Shown here: one piece after another, positions 1-7,756 of the stretch | How the letters are laid out: every line of letters starts with the position of its first letter | How positions within the stretch are numbered: the first letter of the stretch is position 1 | Source of the DNA: Chryseobacterium elymi | GTDB taxonomy: Bacteria; Bacteroidota; Bacteroidia; Flavobacteriales; Weeksellaceae | Direction: 5' to 3' | DNA length: 64,000 bases | NCBI RefSeq assembly: GCF_003385495.1 | Contig: NZ_QNUH01000007.1 | Span: 62,001-126,000, forward strand | The notes under the pieces: generated by a model | The model's database searches: none | The model's input: only the letters and a program-made list of their open reading frames with translations | What the model was told of the DNA's origin: nothing | Made by a program: the position numbers and the translations under genes

Positions 1-482
1 ACCGGAAAATTGTAGGCATTGATCTGTATAGAAACCCCTTCACTTGGTGTAAGAATGTGAGTTCCCAGAAAAGTTCCGTTGGCAGAGATTTTCTGAGTTT
101 CGCCATCCACCCAGAACGGAGTGTTGGGAAGCATTCTTTTTGCCAATCCGGAATAGGTAAAGAAAGTACCGAAACCTCCTTCTATATCTACCCATGAATC
201 TGCGTGGGTAGCTCCAGTTTTATATGATAATTCGTAATATTTTTTCTTTCTTTCCAAAAGATAAAGAGCCACTTTTTTCAGCATCTCTCCTCTGTCATAA
301 AACGTCATGGAAGAAAGGTTTTTGTAGCCTACTGTTCTTCCGTAGTCAAGAGCTTGTTCAAAATTAAGCCCTTCTGTATCTGAAACAGCAACCTGCTCGC
401 CTGTAACGGCATTGTATAAAGGAACTCCGTTTCCGGTACCTTCTACCCATTCTCCGTAGATGTAATTTTTCAGTTTTTCCAT
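1..482 (-). CDS. paaZ: PaaZ, N-terminal part (runs off left edge)
   Basis: This is the first 160 codons of an aldehyde-dehydrogenase-fold protein, starting MEKLKNYIYGEWVEGTGNG. That opening and the later NTPFWVDGETQKISANGTF stretch match PaaZ, the fused enzyme that hydrolyses the oxepin-CoA ring (C-terminal hotdog/MaoC domain) and oxidises the resulting semialdehyde to 3-oxo-5,6-dehydrosuberyl-CoA (N-terminal ALDH domain). Only the start of the ALDH domain is visible; the catalytic Cys and the hydratase domain lie outside the window. It points the same way as the paa cluster but is separated from paaY by about 3.2 kb of genes unrelated to the pathway. The ATG at 480-482 is the only sensible start. 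Confidence 0.9.
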   Translation of the reverse strand, partial: MEKLKNYIYGEWVEGTGNGVPLYNAVTGEQVAVSDTEGLNFEQALDYGRTVGYKNLSSMTFYDRGEMLKKVALYLLERKKKYYELSYKTGATHADSWVDIEGGFGTFFTYSGLAKRMLPNTPFWVDGETQKISANGTFLGTHILTPSEGVSIQINAYNFP

Positions 483-536
483 ATTATTTTTAACTTTTTA
501 TTTCTTTTTAATGTCTTAAAAATCCTACTTTTCTTT

Positions 537-570
537 AAACCTTATAGGGTTTTAAAAACCTATAAGGTTT
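537..570. repeat. REP-like palindrome next to the transposase remnant
   Basis: Perfect 12-bp inverted arms (AAACCTTATAGG at 537-548 and its complement at 559-570) surround a 10-nt AT loop. The element starts 10 bp beyond the end of the REP-associated transposase remnant, the usual position for the palindromes such transposases recognise. A shorter relative lies at 3648-3673. Confidence 0.75.
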
Positions 571-579
571 GCGAACCAT

Positions 580-1159
580 TTATTCTAAATTCATAAAATC
601 ATATTCTACACTAGATTTATGATAACCAAGGAAGTCCTCTTTTGAATCGAAGTATTTCAACATTTCTTCTCTTTCAATGCTACTAGGCTTTTCCACATTT
701 GTGTAAGAATTATATGAAGAGTATTTCCATTTTTCAGCCTGACTGACAAAACCAAGATGTACAGGATTATTATGAATATAATGCAATAATTTAAGCAAAT
801 ATTTTTCATCCTGAACTCTCTTCCTTCTCAGGAAATCTAGAAAGAGAGTCCCCTTTCCTATTATACCTTTTGTTGTAGGCTTTAGCATAGCTATTCAGAA
901 AATTACTGAATGGCTTCATTAAATATTGATGCTCATCATCAATATTATCAGCAACTAAGTCTTTAAATCTTATTAATAAATGAAAATGATTTGGCATCAA
1001 ACAATAAGCATAGATTTCTGCTACTGGAATAATATATTTTAATAACCTAGCCAGAAAATACTGATAGTTACTATCCTCTACGAATAGCAAATCTTTTCCG
1101 TTGGCATGCGAGTATATATGATAAATATATCCGGACTCAAAATGCTCTGCGATGGTCAT
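580..1159 (-). pseudogene. Frameshifted REP-associated tyrosine transposase (Y1_Tnp/IS200-like)
   Basis: Two overlapping reading frames make up one transposase. The upstream part (806-1159) carries YHIYSHANGKDLLF and the catalytic metal-binding motif CLMPNHFHLLI. The downstream part (580-888) carries RRKRV and LLHYIHNNPVHLGF, both typical of the RAYT / Y1_Tnp family. The frames change at a run of four C at 850-853 (G on the coding strand): with three bases there the protein would read straight through as RKGTLFLDFLRRK, about 190 residues. The catalytic Tyr would lie in the C-terminal half. It is either an inactivated copy or a homopolymer sequencing error. It lies inside the paa region between paaZ and paaY. 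Confidence 0.85.
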
Positions 1160-1182
1160 TTCTTCTTTATTAATTCTAAAGT

Positions 1183-1452
1183 TTATTTTTTAACAATGAG
1201 TTGTACTATTTTCCTTCCTGCAACAAACAGTAACAACAGAATAAGGGAAAAATCCAGGATCAGGACTGCATCCACAAACAGGGTATATAAAAAATCCTCC
1301 TGTTTCAGCTTTCTGATCACTTGTTCTGATTCTACATGTTCCAGTGCATCGGAAATACCCATTGATTTCCATAACAGATAGAACCCCGCATAATTGATCC
1401 CGACTACGGCAATCAACAGGAAAATCCAATATTTCTTTAGACGATCTATCAT
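1183..1452 (-). CDS. Small two-helix membrane protein of unknown function
   Basis: This 89-residue protein has two hydrophobic segments, about residues 9-29 (WIFLLIAVVGINYAGFYLLW) and 60-80 (VDAVLILDFSLILLLLFVAG), joined by a charged loop of about 30 residues, and basic ends. It looks like an inner-membrane hairpin protein. I recognise no family. Its start codon directly follows the stop codon of the double DUF6624 gene (TAA then ATG), so the two are almost certainly co-transcribed and translationally coupled. Confidence 0.6.
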   Translation of the reverse strand: MIDRLKKYWIFLLIAVVGINYAGFYLLWKSMGISDALEHVESEQVIRKLKQEDFLYTLFVDAVLILDFSLILLLLFVAGRKIVQLIVKK

Positions 1453-2778
1453 TTATCTCTTTTTCTGAAGAAGCTCCAAGGCTTCTTTCAATGTATATTT
1501 TTTGTATTCGATGCCTCCTGCATCTTTAGCGTAATCTTCGATAGTTCTCCCAAATCCGGAATTCTTTCTCAGTTCGTTGACATACTCCGGATCTTTTATC
1601 GGCCATACAAATGAAAGGGTTTCCGTTTTTCCGTTTTTTGTTGAAAAAACGGAACGGATCTGCGTTCCATAGATCTGCTCTTTGTTTTCGTACATCAGCT
1701 TTCTGTCCATCATCATAGCATAAAGTCTGAACGGAAGTTCTTTTTCATCAGCTGCTTTTTTGATCAGAGGAAGGTATTTCTCAATTTTAGGGGAATGCTG
1801 GATAACATACCATACAGCATAATTCTCAGGTTCACCCACCATAGATTTTCCGGGATAGCCATATTTTTCAATGATCTTCTCAACTTTAACAAGATTCTTC
1901 TGATCTTGATCGTCCATCAATTTGATAAGCCCCGTACTCACGTCTTCTGTAGAGAGGTTTTTCTCTTTTATGATTCCTGCCTTTCTTTCGGGTGTAATGT
2001 TGGATTGTGTCAGCTCACGGTAGATCTGATCGTCTTTATAGATCTGCGCAAGCTCTTTTTTGAGCTCAAGGTTGAGTGGTTTTTCTTCAGTTTTCTTATC
2101 ACCTCCAAACTTTAACACTTCATCCAAAGTATAATTTTTAAAAACAAAACTCTTTCCGTAAAGACGCTTGGCATAACGTTCCACCGTATCGTCAAAACCG
2201 GCTTCTTTCCTGAGTTTGTTTACATTTTTAACATCTTTAATAGGCCAGATAATAGGCTCGCTTTCTTTTTCTCCGTCGTGAGAAGAAAACCCCTGAGTTC
2301 CGTAGATCTGCTCTTTTCCATCATTCATTAATTGTCTGTCCAGCATCGTGGCATACAATCTGAACGGAATTTCTTTATGATCAGCTGCCGCTTTAATTAG
2401 GGGCATGTATTGATTGATTTTAGGGGAGTGCTGAATAACCAACCATATGGTTTCATTTTCCGGTTCCCCTACCAGAGATTTTCCGGGATATCCATATTCA
2501 GCAATGATTTTTTCAACTTTTTCAAGATTGATCCTATCCTGCTCGTCCATCAGTGACCATAATCTATCCGTAATATCTTCCTTACTGAGATTTTTTTCTT
2601 TCATGACCTTTTCCTTTTGCTCCTGGGAAACGTCAGACTGCATCAGTTCACGGTAAATTTGATCATCTTTTTGAATCGTGGCCAATTCATTTTTAAGCTT
2701 TACATTAATTTCCTTATCCTGCTTTTTCTGAGCATTGATCAAAACTGAAAAGAAAATGGCAAAAAATAAATATCTCAT
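1453..2778 (-). CDS. Exported protein with two tandem DUF6624 domains
   Basis: An N-terminal signal peptide (MRYLFFAIFFSVLINAQ) is followed by two copies of a domain of about 180 residues (roughly 22-205 and 230-425). Both copies share ELAxIxKDDQIYRELxQS, YGYPGKSxVGEPEN, a VIQHSPKI stretch, PFRLYAxMxDR and EQIYGTQ, which are DUF6624 hallmarks. Function is unknown; such proteins are usually single-domain. The internal duplication is nearly full length, so it arose by tandem duplication within the gene. The esterase gene lies 17 bp upstream on the same strand and the small membrane protein directly downstream, giving a likely three-gene unit. No link to phenylacetate is visible. Confidence 0.75.
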   Translation of the reverse strand: MRYLFFAIFFSVLINAQKKQDKEINVKLKNELATIQKDDQIYRELMQSDVSQEQKEKVMKEKNLSKEDITDRLWSLMDEQDRINLEKVEKIIAEYGYPGKSLVGEPENETIWLVIQHSPKINQYMPLIKAAADHKEIPFRLYATMLDRQLMNDGKEQIYGTQGFSSHDGEKESEPIIWPIKDVKNVNKLRKEAGFDDTVERYAKRLYGKSFVFKNYTLDEVLKFGGDKKTEEKPLNLELKKELAQIYKDDQIYRELTQSNITPERKAGIIKEKNLSTEDVSTGLIKLMDDQDQKNLVKVEKIIEKYGYPGKSMVGEPENYAVWYVIQHSPKIEKYLPLIKKAADEKELPFRLYAMMMDRKLMYENKEQIYGTQIRSVFSTKNGKTETLSFVWPIKDPEYVNELRKNSGFGRTIEDYAKDAGGIEYKKYTLKEALELLQKKR

Positions 2779-2795
2779 GATTCGTGTTTTAATGG

Positions 2796-3638
2796 TTACT
2801 TTTTGGGCTCTTTATACGGGAATAATTTTACCAGACCTTCATACAAACTTCTGTGAAGAATGGTAGCATGATTGTCTGTTTCCATTACTTTATATTCCAC
2901 GGTCCAGTTCTTTTTACCTGCCTGCTTCAATACATCATAAAGAGATCCTGCATCTTTTACCATTACAGGATGTTCGTCTTTTCCTACAGAAACGTAAATA
3001 AATTTCTTCGTATCCGGGATTTTGGAAAGCCATTGCGGAGCCTGTTTCAATAAACTTTGATCATCCCACCACAAACTTGGGCTGATGATAAAATAATTAT
3101 TGAACATTTCCGGCTTTTTGAAAAGGATTTCTGTAGTAAGAAGCCCACCCAGTGACTGTCCGAATACATACTTCTCTGTTGTTTTATACTGCTTTCCTAT
3201 GTAAGGAAGTAGTTCTTTATCCAGAAAATCAATAAACTTATCTGAATGCCCTGTCGTAGGATAATCCTGCTGTAAATCTTTCAGATCTGTATGAAAGGTA
3301 AAATCTCTCTTTCTGTCGATATTAGCGATTCCTACCACGATGGTTTCCGGCATGGCATACATTTGATTAAAGAACTGTACTAAACCGGAAACGTGGATAA
3401 AATCTTCATTCATTGAGCCATCCAGCAGATAGATCACCGGGTATGATTTTGTTTTATCAAAACCCTGTGGCAGATAAATATTTAAAGTTCTGTCTTCATT
3501 TAAGATCTTAGATTTAAATGTCCTTACCTCTCCGATAGTCAAAGGTTTTACTTTTTCATTCTGGGCTAAAACCATGAATTGAAAAGCAAACAGTATACTA
3601 CAGACAATGAGCATCTTTTTGATCATATTCGTTTTCAT
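2796..3638 (-). CDS. Exported alpha/beta-hydrolase esterase (esterase D / enterochelin esterase type)
   Basis: The 280-residue protein has a signal peptide ending near FMVLAQNE. The serine nucleophile is in the elbow GQSLGGLL at about residue 165; upstream are YPVIYLLDGS and the oxyanion region; the likely acid and base are in SVGKDEHP and the final ETDNHATIL. The layout matches the putative esterase family (Fes/EstA-like, PF00756), which hydrolyses small esters or siderophore lactones in the periplasm. The substrate cannot be told from the sequence. It is co-oriented with the paa genes but has no known role in the pathway. Confidence 0.8.
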   Translation of the reverse strand: MKTNMIKKMLIVCSILFAFQFMVLAQNEKVKPLTIGEVRTFKSKILNEDRTLNIYLPQGFDKTKSYPVIYLLDGSMNEDFIHVSGLVQFFNQMYAMPETIVVGIANIDRKRDFTFHTDLKDLQQDYPTTGHSDKFIDFLDKELLPYIGKQYKTTEKYVFGQSLGGLLTTEILFKKPEMFNNYFIISPSLWWDDQSLLKQAPQWLSKIPDTKKFIYVSVGKDEHPVMVKDAGSLYDVLKQAGKKNWTVEYKVMETDNHATILHRSLYEGLVKLFPYKEPKK

Positions 3639-3647
3639 TATATCATA

Positions 3648-3673
3648 AAACCTTATAACTTTGCATAAGGTTT
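3648..3673. repeat. Short relative of the 537-570 palindrome
   Basis: Arms AAACCTTAT (3648-3656) and ATAAGGTTT (3665-3673) enclose an 8-nt loop between paaY and the esterase gene. The nine arm bases equal the outer nine of the palindrome beside the transposase remnant, so it is probably a member of the same REP-like family. Confidence 0.6.
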
Positions 3674-3679
3674 AAAAGT

Positions 3680-4273
3680 TTATTTTAAATCCGCCCAGAT
3701 ACTGTAATCCACAGTTTTGGTAGCGGTCTGTTCTACATATTCTGAGAACGGTTCACATGGCAGAATAGCTTCTTTTCCTTCTCTTGCCAGCTGTTGATAC
3801 AGTTTGGTTCCTTCTGTTTTCCAGTGGATCATTTCATCGGAAACATCCCGGATAATTTTTGCAGGACTTCCCACAATCAGTTTTCTTGGTCCGCAGGTGA
3901 AATTAGCCGGAACAAAAGCCAATGCTCCGATGATGCATTCATCACCGATAACAGCTTTGTCCATTACTACGGAGTTCATTCCTACAAGACAGTTTTTACC
4001 GATATGCCCGGAATGGATGATGGCACCATGCCCGATATGCGCAGACTCTTCAAGTATGGTTTCGATATTCGGGAAAACATGAAGGGTACAATTTTCCTGA
4101 ACATTGGCTCCATCTTTAATGATAATTTTCCCCCAGTCGCCGCGGATCACAGCATTGGGTCCGATATATACTTCTTCACCGATTTCCACATTCCCAATGA
4201 TCACCGCCTGCGGATGAATATAGGCAGAGGGCTTGATGATGGGGCGGATACCGTGGTATGAGTAGATGTTCAT
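3680..4273 (-). CDS. paaY: PaaY, left-handed beta-helix thioesterase / gamma-carbonic-anhydrase-like
   Basis: This 197-residue protein is built of hexapeptide repeats (PQAVIIGNVEIGEEVYIGPN, IGHGAIIHSGHIGKNCLVGM) and ends with a C-terminal helix. Three metal-binding histidines are plausible in CTLHVF, AHIGHG and IIHSGH, as in gamma-class carbonic anhydrases. In phenylacetate clusters this family is PaaY, a thioesterase that releases CoA from dead-end ring-1,2-epoxide derived thioesters. It follows paaJ by 123 bp on the same strand. Length (E. coli PaaY is about 196 residues) and context agree. Confidence 0.88.
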   Translation of the reverse strand: MNIYSYHGIRPIIKPSAYIHPQAVIIGNVEIGEEVYIGPNAVIRGDWGKIIIKDGANVQENCTLHVFPNIETILEESAHIGHGAIIHSGHIGKNCLVGMNSVVMDKAVIGDECIIGALAFVPANFTCGPRKLIVGSPAKIIRDVSDEMIHWKTEGTKLYQQLAREGKEAILPCEPFSEYVEQTATKTVDYSIWADLK

Positions 4274-4297
4274 AAAATTTTTGTTAAAAATTTAATT

Positions 4298-4386
4298 TAA
4301 CAATGTATCAGTGTAACAATGTATCAATCTGAACATTCCGAGATCATATTAATTGTTATACTGATACATTGTTATATTGTTACATT
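4298..4386. repeat. Octamer-array inverted repeat, paaJ-paaY gap
   Basis: Four consecutive 8-bp units on the left (TAACAATG, TATCAGTG, TAACAATG, TATCAATC; 4298-4329) face complementary units on the right (4351-4386). The best stem, 4298-4320 with 4352-4374, pairs 22 of 23 positions and the odd one is a possible G-U pair. The array fills most of the gap and would form a long hairpin in the polycistronic mRNA. Confidence 0.8.
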
Positions 4387-4396
4387 ATTGAAAAAA

Positions 4397-5602
4397 TTAC
4401 ATTTTTTCAATGACCATTGCATAACCCTGTCCGACACCGATACAAAGGGTACACAATGCATATTTCTTATTTTGTTTCTCCAGTTCAATAGCGGCAGAGC
4501 CAATGATTCTCGCCCCGGAAACTCCCAGTGGATGGCCAATGGCAATAGCTCCTCCGTTTGGATTTACTCTTGAATCATCATCTTTTAAACCTAAGCTTCT
4601 GGTTACAGCTAATGCCTGTGCTGCAAATGCTTCGTTCAGTTCAATGATGTCCATATCGTCCAGTGAAAGGTTTAATCTTTTTAATAGTTTCTGTGTAGCT
4701 TCTACAGGTCCGATTCCCATAATTCTGGGTTCCACCCCAGCTACGGCAGATCCTAAGATCTTAGCTTTTGGTTTTAAACCATATTTTTTTACGGCTTCTT
4801 CACTGGCCAAAATAAGAGCTGCTGCTCCGTCATTCATTCCCGAAGCATTTCCCGCGGTTACGGTTCCTTCTTTTCTGAAAGCAGGACGGAGTTTTCCTAA
4901 CCCTTCCATGGAAGACGTAGGTTTAATAAATTCATCCTGATCAAAAATTTTAGGCTCGCCTTTTTTCTGAGGAATTTCAACTTTTACAATTTCTTCCGCC
5001 AGTCTTCCGCTTTGCTGAGCTTTTGTAGCTTTCTGCTGAGACCAAAGGGCAAATTTATCCTGATCTTCTCTGCTGACGTTGTGCATATCCGCTAAATTTT
5101 CAGCGGTGTCTCCCATTCCGTCTACCCCATACATTTCTTTCATTTTCGGATTAACAAAACGCCATCCGAAAGTCGTATCAAACATCTGGCTGTCTCTTCC
5201 GAAAGCAGTACCGGGTTTAGACATTACGTAAGGCGAGCGGGTCATGTGCTCTACTCCACCTGCGATATAAATTTCACCTTCTCCGGAAGCAATGGAACGG
5301 AAAGCATTAGCCACCGCAGACATGCCTGAAGCACAAAGCCTGTTTACTGTTTCCCCTCCGATTTTATAGGGCAGTCCGGCCAATAAAAGAGCCATTCTCG
5401 CTACGTTACGGTTATCTTCTCCTGCCTGGTTGGCACATCCGAAAATAACGTCCTCAATTTCCTCAGCAGGAACTTCAGGATTTCTGGCCATAACTTCTTT
5501 AATAACCACTGCTGCCAGATCATCAGCTCTTACATCTGATAATCCGCCCTGTAGTTTTGAGATTGGTGTTCTTACGTAGTCTATGATGTATACGTTGTTC
5601 AT
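4397..5602 (-). CDS. paaJ: PaaJ, 3-oxoadipyl-CoA / 3-oxo-5,6-dehydrosuberyl-CoA thiolase
   Basis: This 401-residue thiolase cleaves 3-oxoadipyl-CoA to acetyl-CoA and succinyl-CoA and acts earlier on 3-oxo-5,6-dehydrosuberyl-CoA. The nucleophile Cys90 is in NRLCASGMSAV, the conserved His in GGAIAIGHPLGVSGAR, and the second catalytic Cys in CTLCIGVGQGYA, so the catalytic set is complete. I chose the start MNNVYIIDYVRTP because it matches thiolase N-termini; an in-frame ATG nine codons upstream would add an unconserved tail reaching towards the repeat. It is next to paaY and paaI, and a four-helix-bundle gene interrupts the paaI-paaJ junction. Confidence 0.93.
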   Translation of the reverse strand: MNNVYIIDYVRTPISKLQGGLSDVRADDLAAVVIKEVMARNPEVPAEEIEDVIFGCANQAGEDNRNVARMALLLAGLPYKIGGETVNRLCASGMSAVANAFRSIASGEGEIYIAGGVEHMTRSPYVMSKPGTAFGRDSQMFDTTFGWRFVNPKMKEMYGVDGMGDTAENLADMHNVSREDQDKFALWSQQKATKAQQSGRLAEEIVKVEIPQKKGEPKIFDQDEFIKPTSSMEGLGKLRPAFRKEGTVTAGNASGMNDGAAALILASEEAVKKYGLKPKAKILGSAVAGVEPRIMGIGPVEATQKLLKRLNLSLDDMDIIELNEAFAAQALAVTRSLGLKDDDSRVNPNGGAIAIGHPLGVSGARIIGSAAIELEKQNKKYALCTLCIGVGQGYAMVIEKM

Positions 5603-5620
5603 AATACTTTTAATGTAAAA

Positions 5621-5653
5621 ATTTAGCAATGTAACAGTCTAACAATGCTAAAT
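5621..5653. repeat. Octamer array downstream of the four-helix-bundle gene
   Basis: Units TAGCAATG, TAACAGTC and TAACAATG (5624-5647) continue into CTAAAT, giving a small hairpin with arms ATTTAGCA and TGCTAAAT. The stop codon of the four-helix-bundle gene (5648-5650) lies inside this repeat. It is roughly the inverted counterpart of the array at 6019-6056. Confidence 0.7.
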
Positions 5654-6013
5654 TGATGGATTTTTATTTAAACTTGTACTTAATATTTTATAAATAATTT
5701 TTCCCAATTCTATAATTTGACCTTCTAATTTTTCATCAAAAGGATAATTTTTGGAATGCTTACACAGATATAGCCAATATTTGGTTTCTTCCAATTCTTT
5801 GGCTGAAATTTTTATCTTATTGATAAAATCGTTTTTACTGTGAGGGTTTTGTGCTTCAAATGCATTGGCTCCAATGCTTGTTCCACAACGTAATAATTGT
5901 TTCGCAATAACAAATTTTCTTTTTTCTTCTAACAATTCACAATATTCAATAATATCTAATGAAAATTGAATCGTTTTAGTTATTAATGGATTATTTTCAA
6001 AATTGATCATCAT
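5648..6013 (-). CDS. Four-helix-bundle protein (23S rRNA intervening-sequence / Avd-like family)
   Basis: This 121-residue, mostly helical protein begins MMINFENNPLITKTIQFSLD. The motifs LLRCGTSIGANAFEAQN and FINKIKISAKELEETKYWL are diagnostic of the four-helix-bundle (IVS) family, which is found in 23S rRNA intervening sequences, scattered through Bacteroidota genomes, and related to the Avd accessory protein of diversity-generating retroelements. The cellular role is unsettled. It sits between paaI and paaJ, where no pathway protein is expected, and inverted copies of an octamer repeat flank it, so it looks like an inserted cassette. Start may be either of the first two Met codons. Confidence 0.85.
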   Translation of the reverse strand: MMINFENNPLITKTIQFSLDIIEYCELLEEKRKFVIAKQLLRCGTSIGANAFEAQNPHSKNDFINKIKISAKELEETKYWLYLCKHSKNYPFDEKLEGQIIELGKIIYKILSTSLNKNPSI

Positions 6014-6018
6014 TATTA

Positions 6019-6056
6019 ATTGTTAGATTGGTAAATTATTACACTGCTACATTGAG
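6019..6056. repeat. Octamer array upstream of the four-helix-bundle gene
   Basis: Plus-strand units ATTGTTAG, ATTGGTAA, ATTATTAC, ACTGCTAC and ATTGAG run from 6019 to 6056, which on the minus strand are TANCARTN octamers. They fill the space between the paaI stop and the four-helix-bundle start and have the opposite orientation to the array at 5621-5653. Confidence 0.7.
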
Positions 6057-6057
6057 C

Positions 6058-6471
6058 TTACAACTCCGTTACTTTTTTTCCGATTTTGTAAACCGTTCCA
6101 ACGAATTTTGCGATCAGCTCATTGTTTTGATTGGTGATCTTGATGTCGTAAACGGCTGTTTTTCTGGTATCATTGACCAGAATGCTTTCTGCTCTGAAAA
6201 CATCGCCTTCTTTTCCAGCTTTGGTAAAATTGATGATACAGTTCAGGGCTACAGCTGCATCTCCGGTGTTGTTGGACGAAAATGCCAGCGCAGAATCTGC
6301 AAAAGCAAACGTAACTCCTCCGTGAACCGTTTTCAACCCATTAATCATCTCTTTCTTGATGGGCATTTCTATTAAACAATAATTTTCTCTGACTTCGATC
6401 ATTTTGATATTCATCCACTGGGAAAAATAATCCTGACCGAACATATAATCTGCAACTTGTCTTGGATTCAT
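6058..6471 (-). CDS. paaI: PaaI, hotdog-fold acyl-CoA thioesterase
   Basis: This 137-residue hotdog protein carries the PaaI signature TVHGGVTFAFADSALAFSSN, in which HGG and the following Asp form the active site. PaaI hydrolyses hydroxylated or stalled phenylacetyl-CoA-type thioesters and so frees CoA. The length equals that of other PaaI proteins. It lies 44 bp downstream of paaH and is co-oriented with the cluster. Confidence 0.92.
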   Translation of the reverse strand: MNPRQVADYMFGQDYFSQWMNIKMIEVRENYCLIEMPIKKEMINGLKTVHGGVTFAFADSALAFSSNNTGDAAVALNCIINFTKAGKEGDVFRAESILVNDTRKTAVYDIKITNQNNELIAKFVGTVYKIGKKVTEL

Positions 6472-6515
6472 AAATTCAATATGTTGATTCGTTGATGTGT
6501 TGATTAATCGTCAAA

Positions 6516-7667
6516 TTAGCACATCATCGTATTTTCTAATTTTTTAAGTAAAGGGCTCTGTCTGTATCTTTCTTCCTGATATTCTCCGTAAAGATTTTGC
6601 AGAGTTTCGGAGATTTTTGAGTAGCCGATTTCTTTTCCCCAGCCTAGTAAGCCTTTTGGATAATTGACTCCTTTCTGCATCGCCAGCTCGATATCTTCAT
6701 CGTTGGCAATTCCTAATCTTTTAGCTTCTACGGCTTCGTTGATCAGCATTGAAATAATTCTTAAAAAAATCTGCTGATATAATGCATCGTCTTTCTGAGC
6801 AACTGGTTTCTCTGCACCTTCTGCATAATCATAAAACCCTTTTCCTGTTTTTCTTCCGTGAAGTTTAGCTTCGGCCATTCTTTGCTGAAGCAGAGAAGGT
6901 TTGTATTTCGGATCGTAGAAATAGTCTTTGTAAACGGTTGTGGTTACGGCAAAATTCACGTCAACACCAATTAGGTCCATTAATTCAAATGGTCCCATTT
7001 TAAAATTTCCTAATGTTCTCATCGCCTCATCTACCTGTTCCGGAGTTGCGACATTTTCTTCAACAATTCTCAATGCTTCGCCATAGTAAGGACGGGCGAT
7101 TCTGTTGACGATAAATCCGGGAATATCTTTAGCAATCACTGGAATTTTACCCCAATCTTTCATGAGGTTGTAGATTTTTTCCGGTAATGATTTTTCTGTT
7201 AATAAAGATGGAATCACCTCAACCAAAGGCATCAATGGCGCCGGGTTGAAAAAGTGAATTCCGATGAAACGCTCAGGTTTCTTTAATTCTGCACCAAGAG
7301 AGGTGATAGAAATGGATGATGTATTAGAACCGATGATACAGTCGTCTGAAACATAGGTTTCAAGCTCTGTAAATACTTTGGTTTTTATGTCTTTGTTTTC
7401 GATGATGGCCTCGATCACGAGATCAGAATCTTTCAGATCCTGTAAAGCTTCACCTTTAACGATATTTGTTCTGATTTCTGTGGCTTTTTCCTGAGAAATT
7501 TTAGCTTTATCCACTAATTTCTGAAGTGTTTTCTCTAAGCCTGATAGTGCTTTATCTATCTGCGGAGCATTTGCATCGAATAAAACGACTTTACATCCCG
7601 CTGTTGCAGCCACCTGAGCAATTCCTACGCCCATGGTTCCTGCCCCAATAATTCCGATATTGTTCAT
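6516..7667 (-). CDS. paaH: PaaH, 3-hydroxyadipyl-CoA dehydrogenase
   Basis: This 383-residue NAD-dependent 3-hydroxyacyl-CoA dehydrogenase oxidises 3-hydroxyadipyl-CoA to 3-oxoadipyl-CoA. The Rossmann motif GIIGAGTMGVGIAQVAA opens the protein; GSNTSSISI and the catalytic His region GIHFFNPAPLMPLVEV follow, then two C-terminal 3HCDH domains (GFIVNRIARPY and the GRKTGKGFYDYAEG region). E. coli PaaH is longer (about 475 residues); the present length matches single-function flavobacterial enzymes. It lies between paaG and paaI. Confidence 0.92.
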   Translation of the reverse strand: MNNIGIIGAGTMGVGIAQVAATAGCKVVLFDANAPQIDKALSGLEKTLQKLVDKAKISQEKATEIRTNIVKGEALQDLKDSDLVIEAIIENKDIKTKVFTELETYVSDDCIIGSNTSSISITSLGAELKKPERFIGIHFFNPAPLMPLVEVIPSLLTEKSLPEKIYNLMKDWGKIPVIAKDIPGFIVNRIARPYYGEALRIVEENVATPEQVDEAMRTLGNFKMGPFELMDLIGVDVNFAVTTTVYKDYFYDPKYKPSLLQQRMAEAKLHGRKTGKGFYDYAEGAEKPVAQKDDALYQQIFLRIISMLINEAVEAKRLGIANDEDIELAMQKGVNYPKGLLGWGKEIGYSKISETLQNLYGEYQEERYRQSPLLKKLENTMMC

Positions 7668-7678
7668 GTTCTGTATTG

Positions 7679-7750
7679 TGTAAAATGTACAATGTAAAAA
7701 GTATGATCACAGCAACGTACTCTGTACATTGTACTTTTTACATTGTACAA
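7679..7750. repeat. Heptamer-array inverted repeat, paaG-paaH gap
   Basis: Units of the form GTAMAAT give perfect 18-bp arms, 7686-7703 and 7732-7749, around a 28-nt spacer. It fills the paaG-paaH gap. The period is 7 bp, unlike the 8-bp arrays in neighbouring gaps. Confidence 0.8.
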
Positions 7751-7756
7751 AATCTT

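Noticed and set aside
3794..4261. 155-codon plus-strand frame over paaY
   Set aside because: No recognisable motif, and it lies entirely antisense to the clearly coding beta-helix gene.
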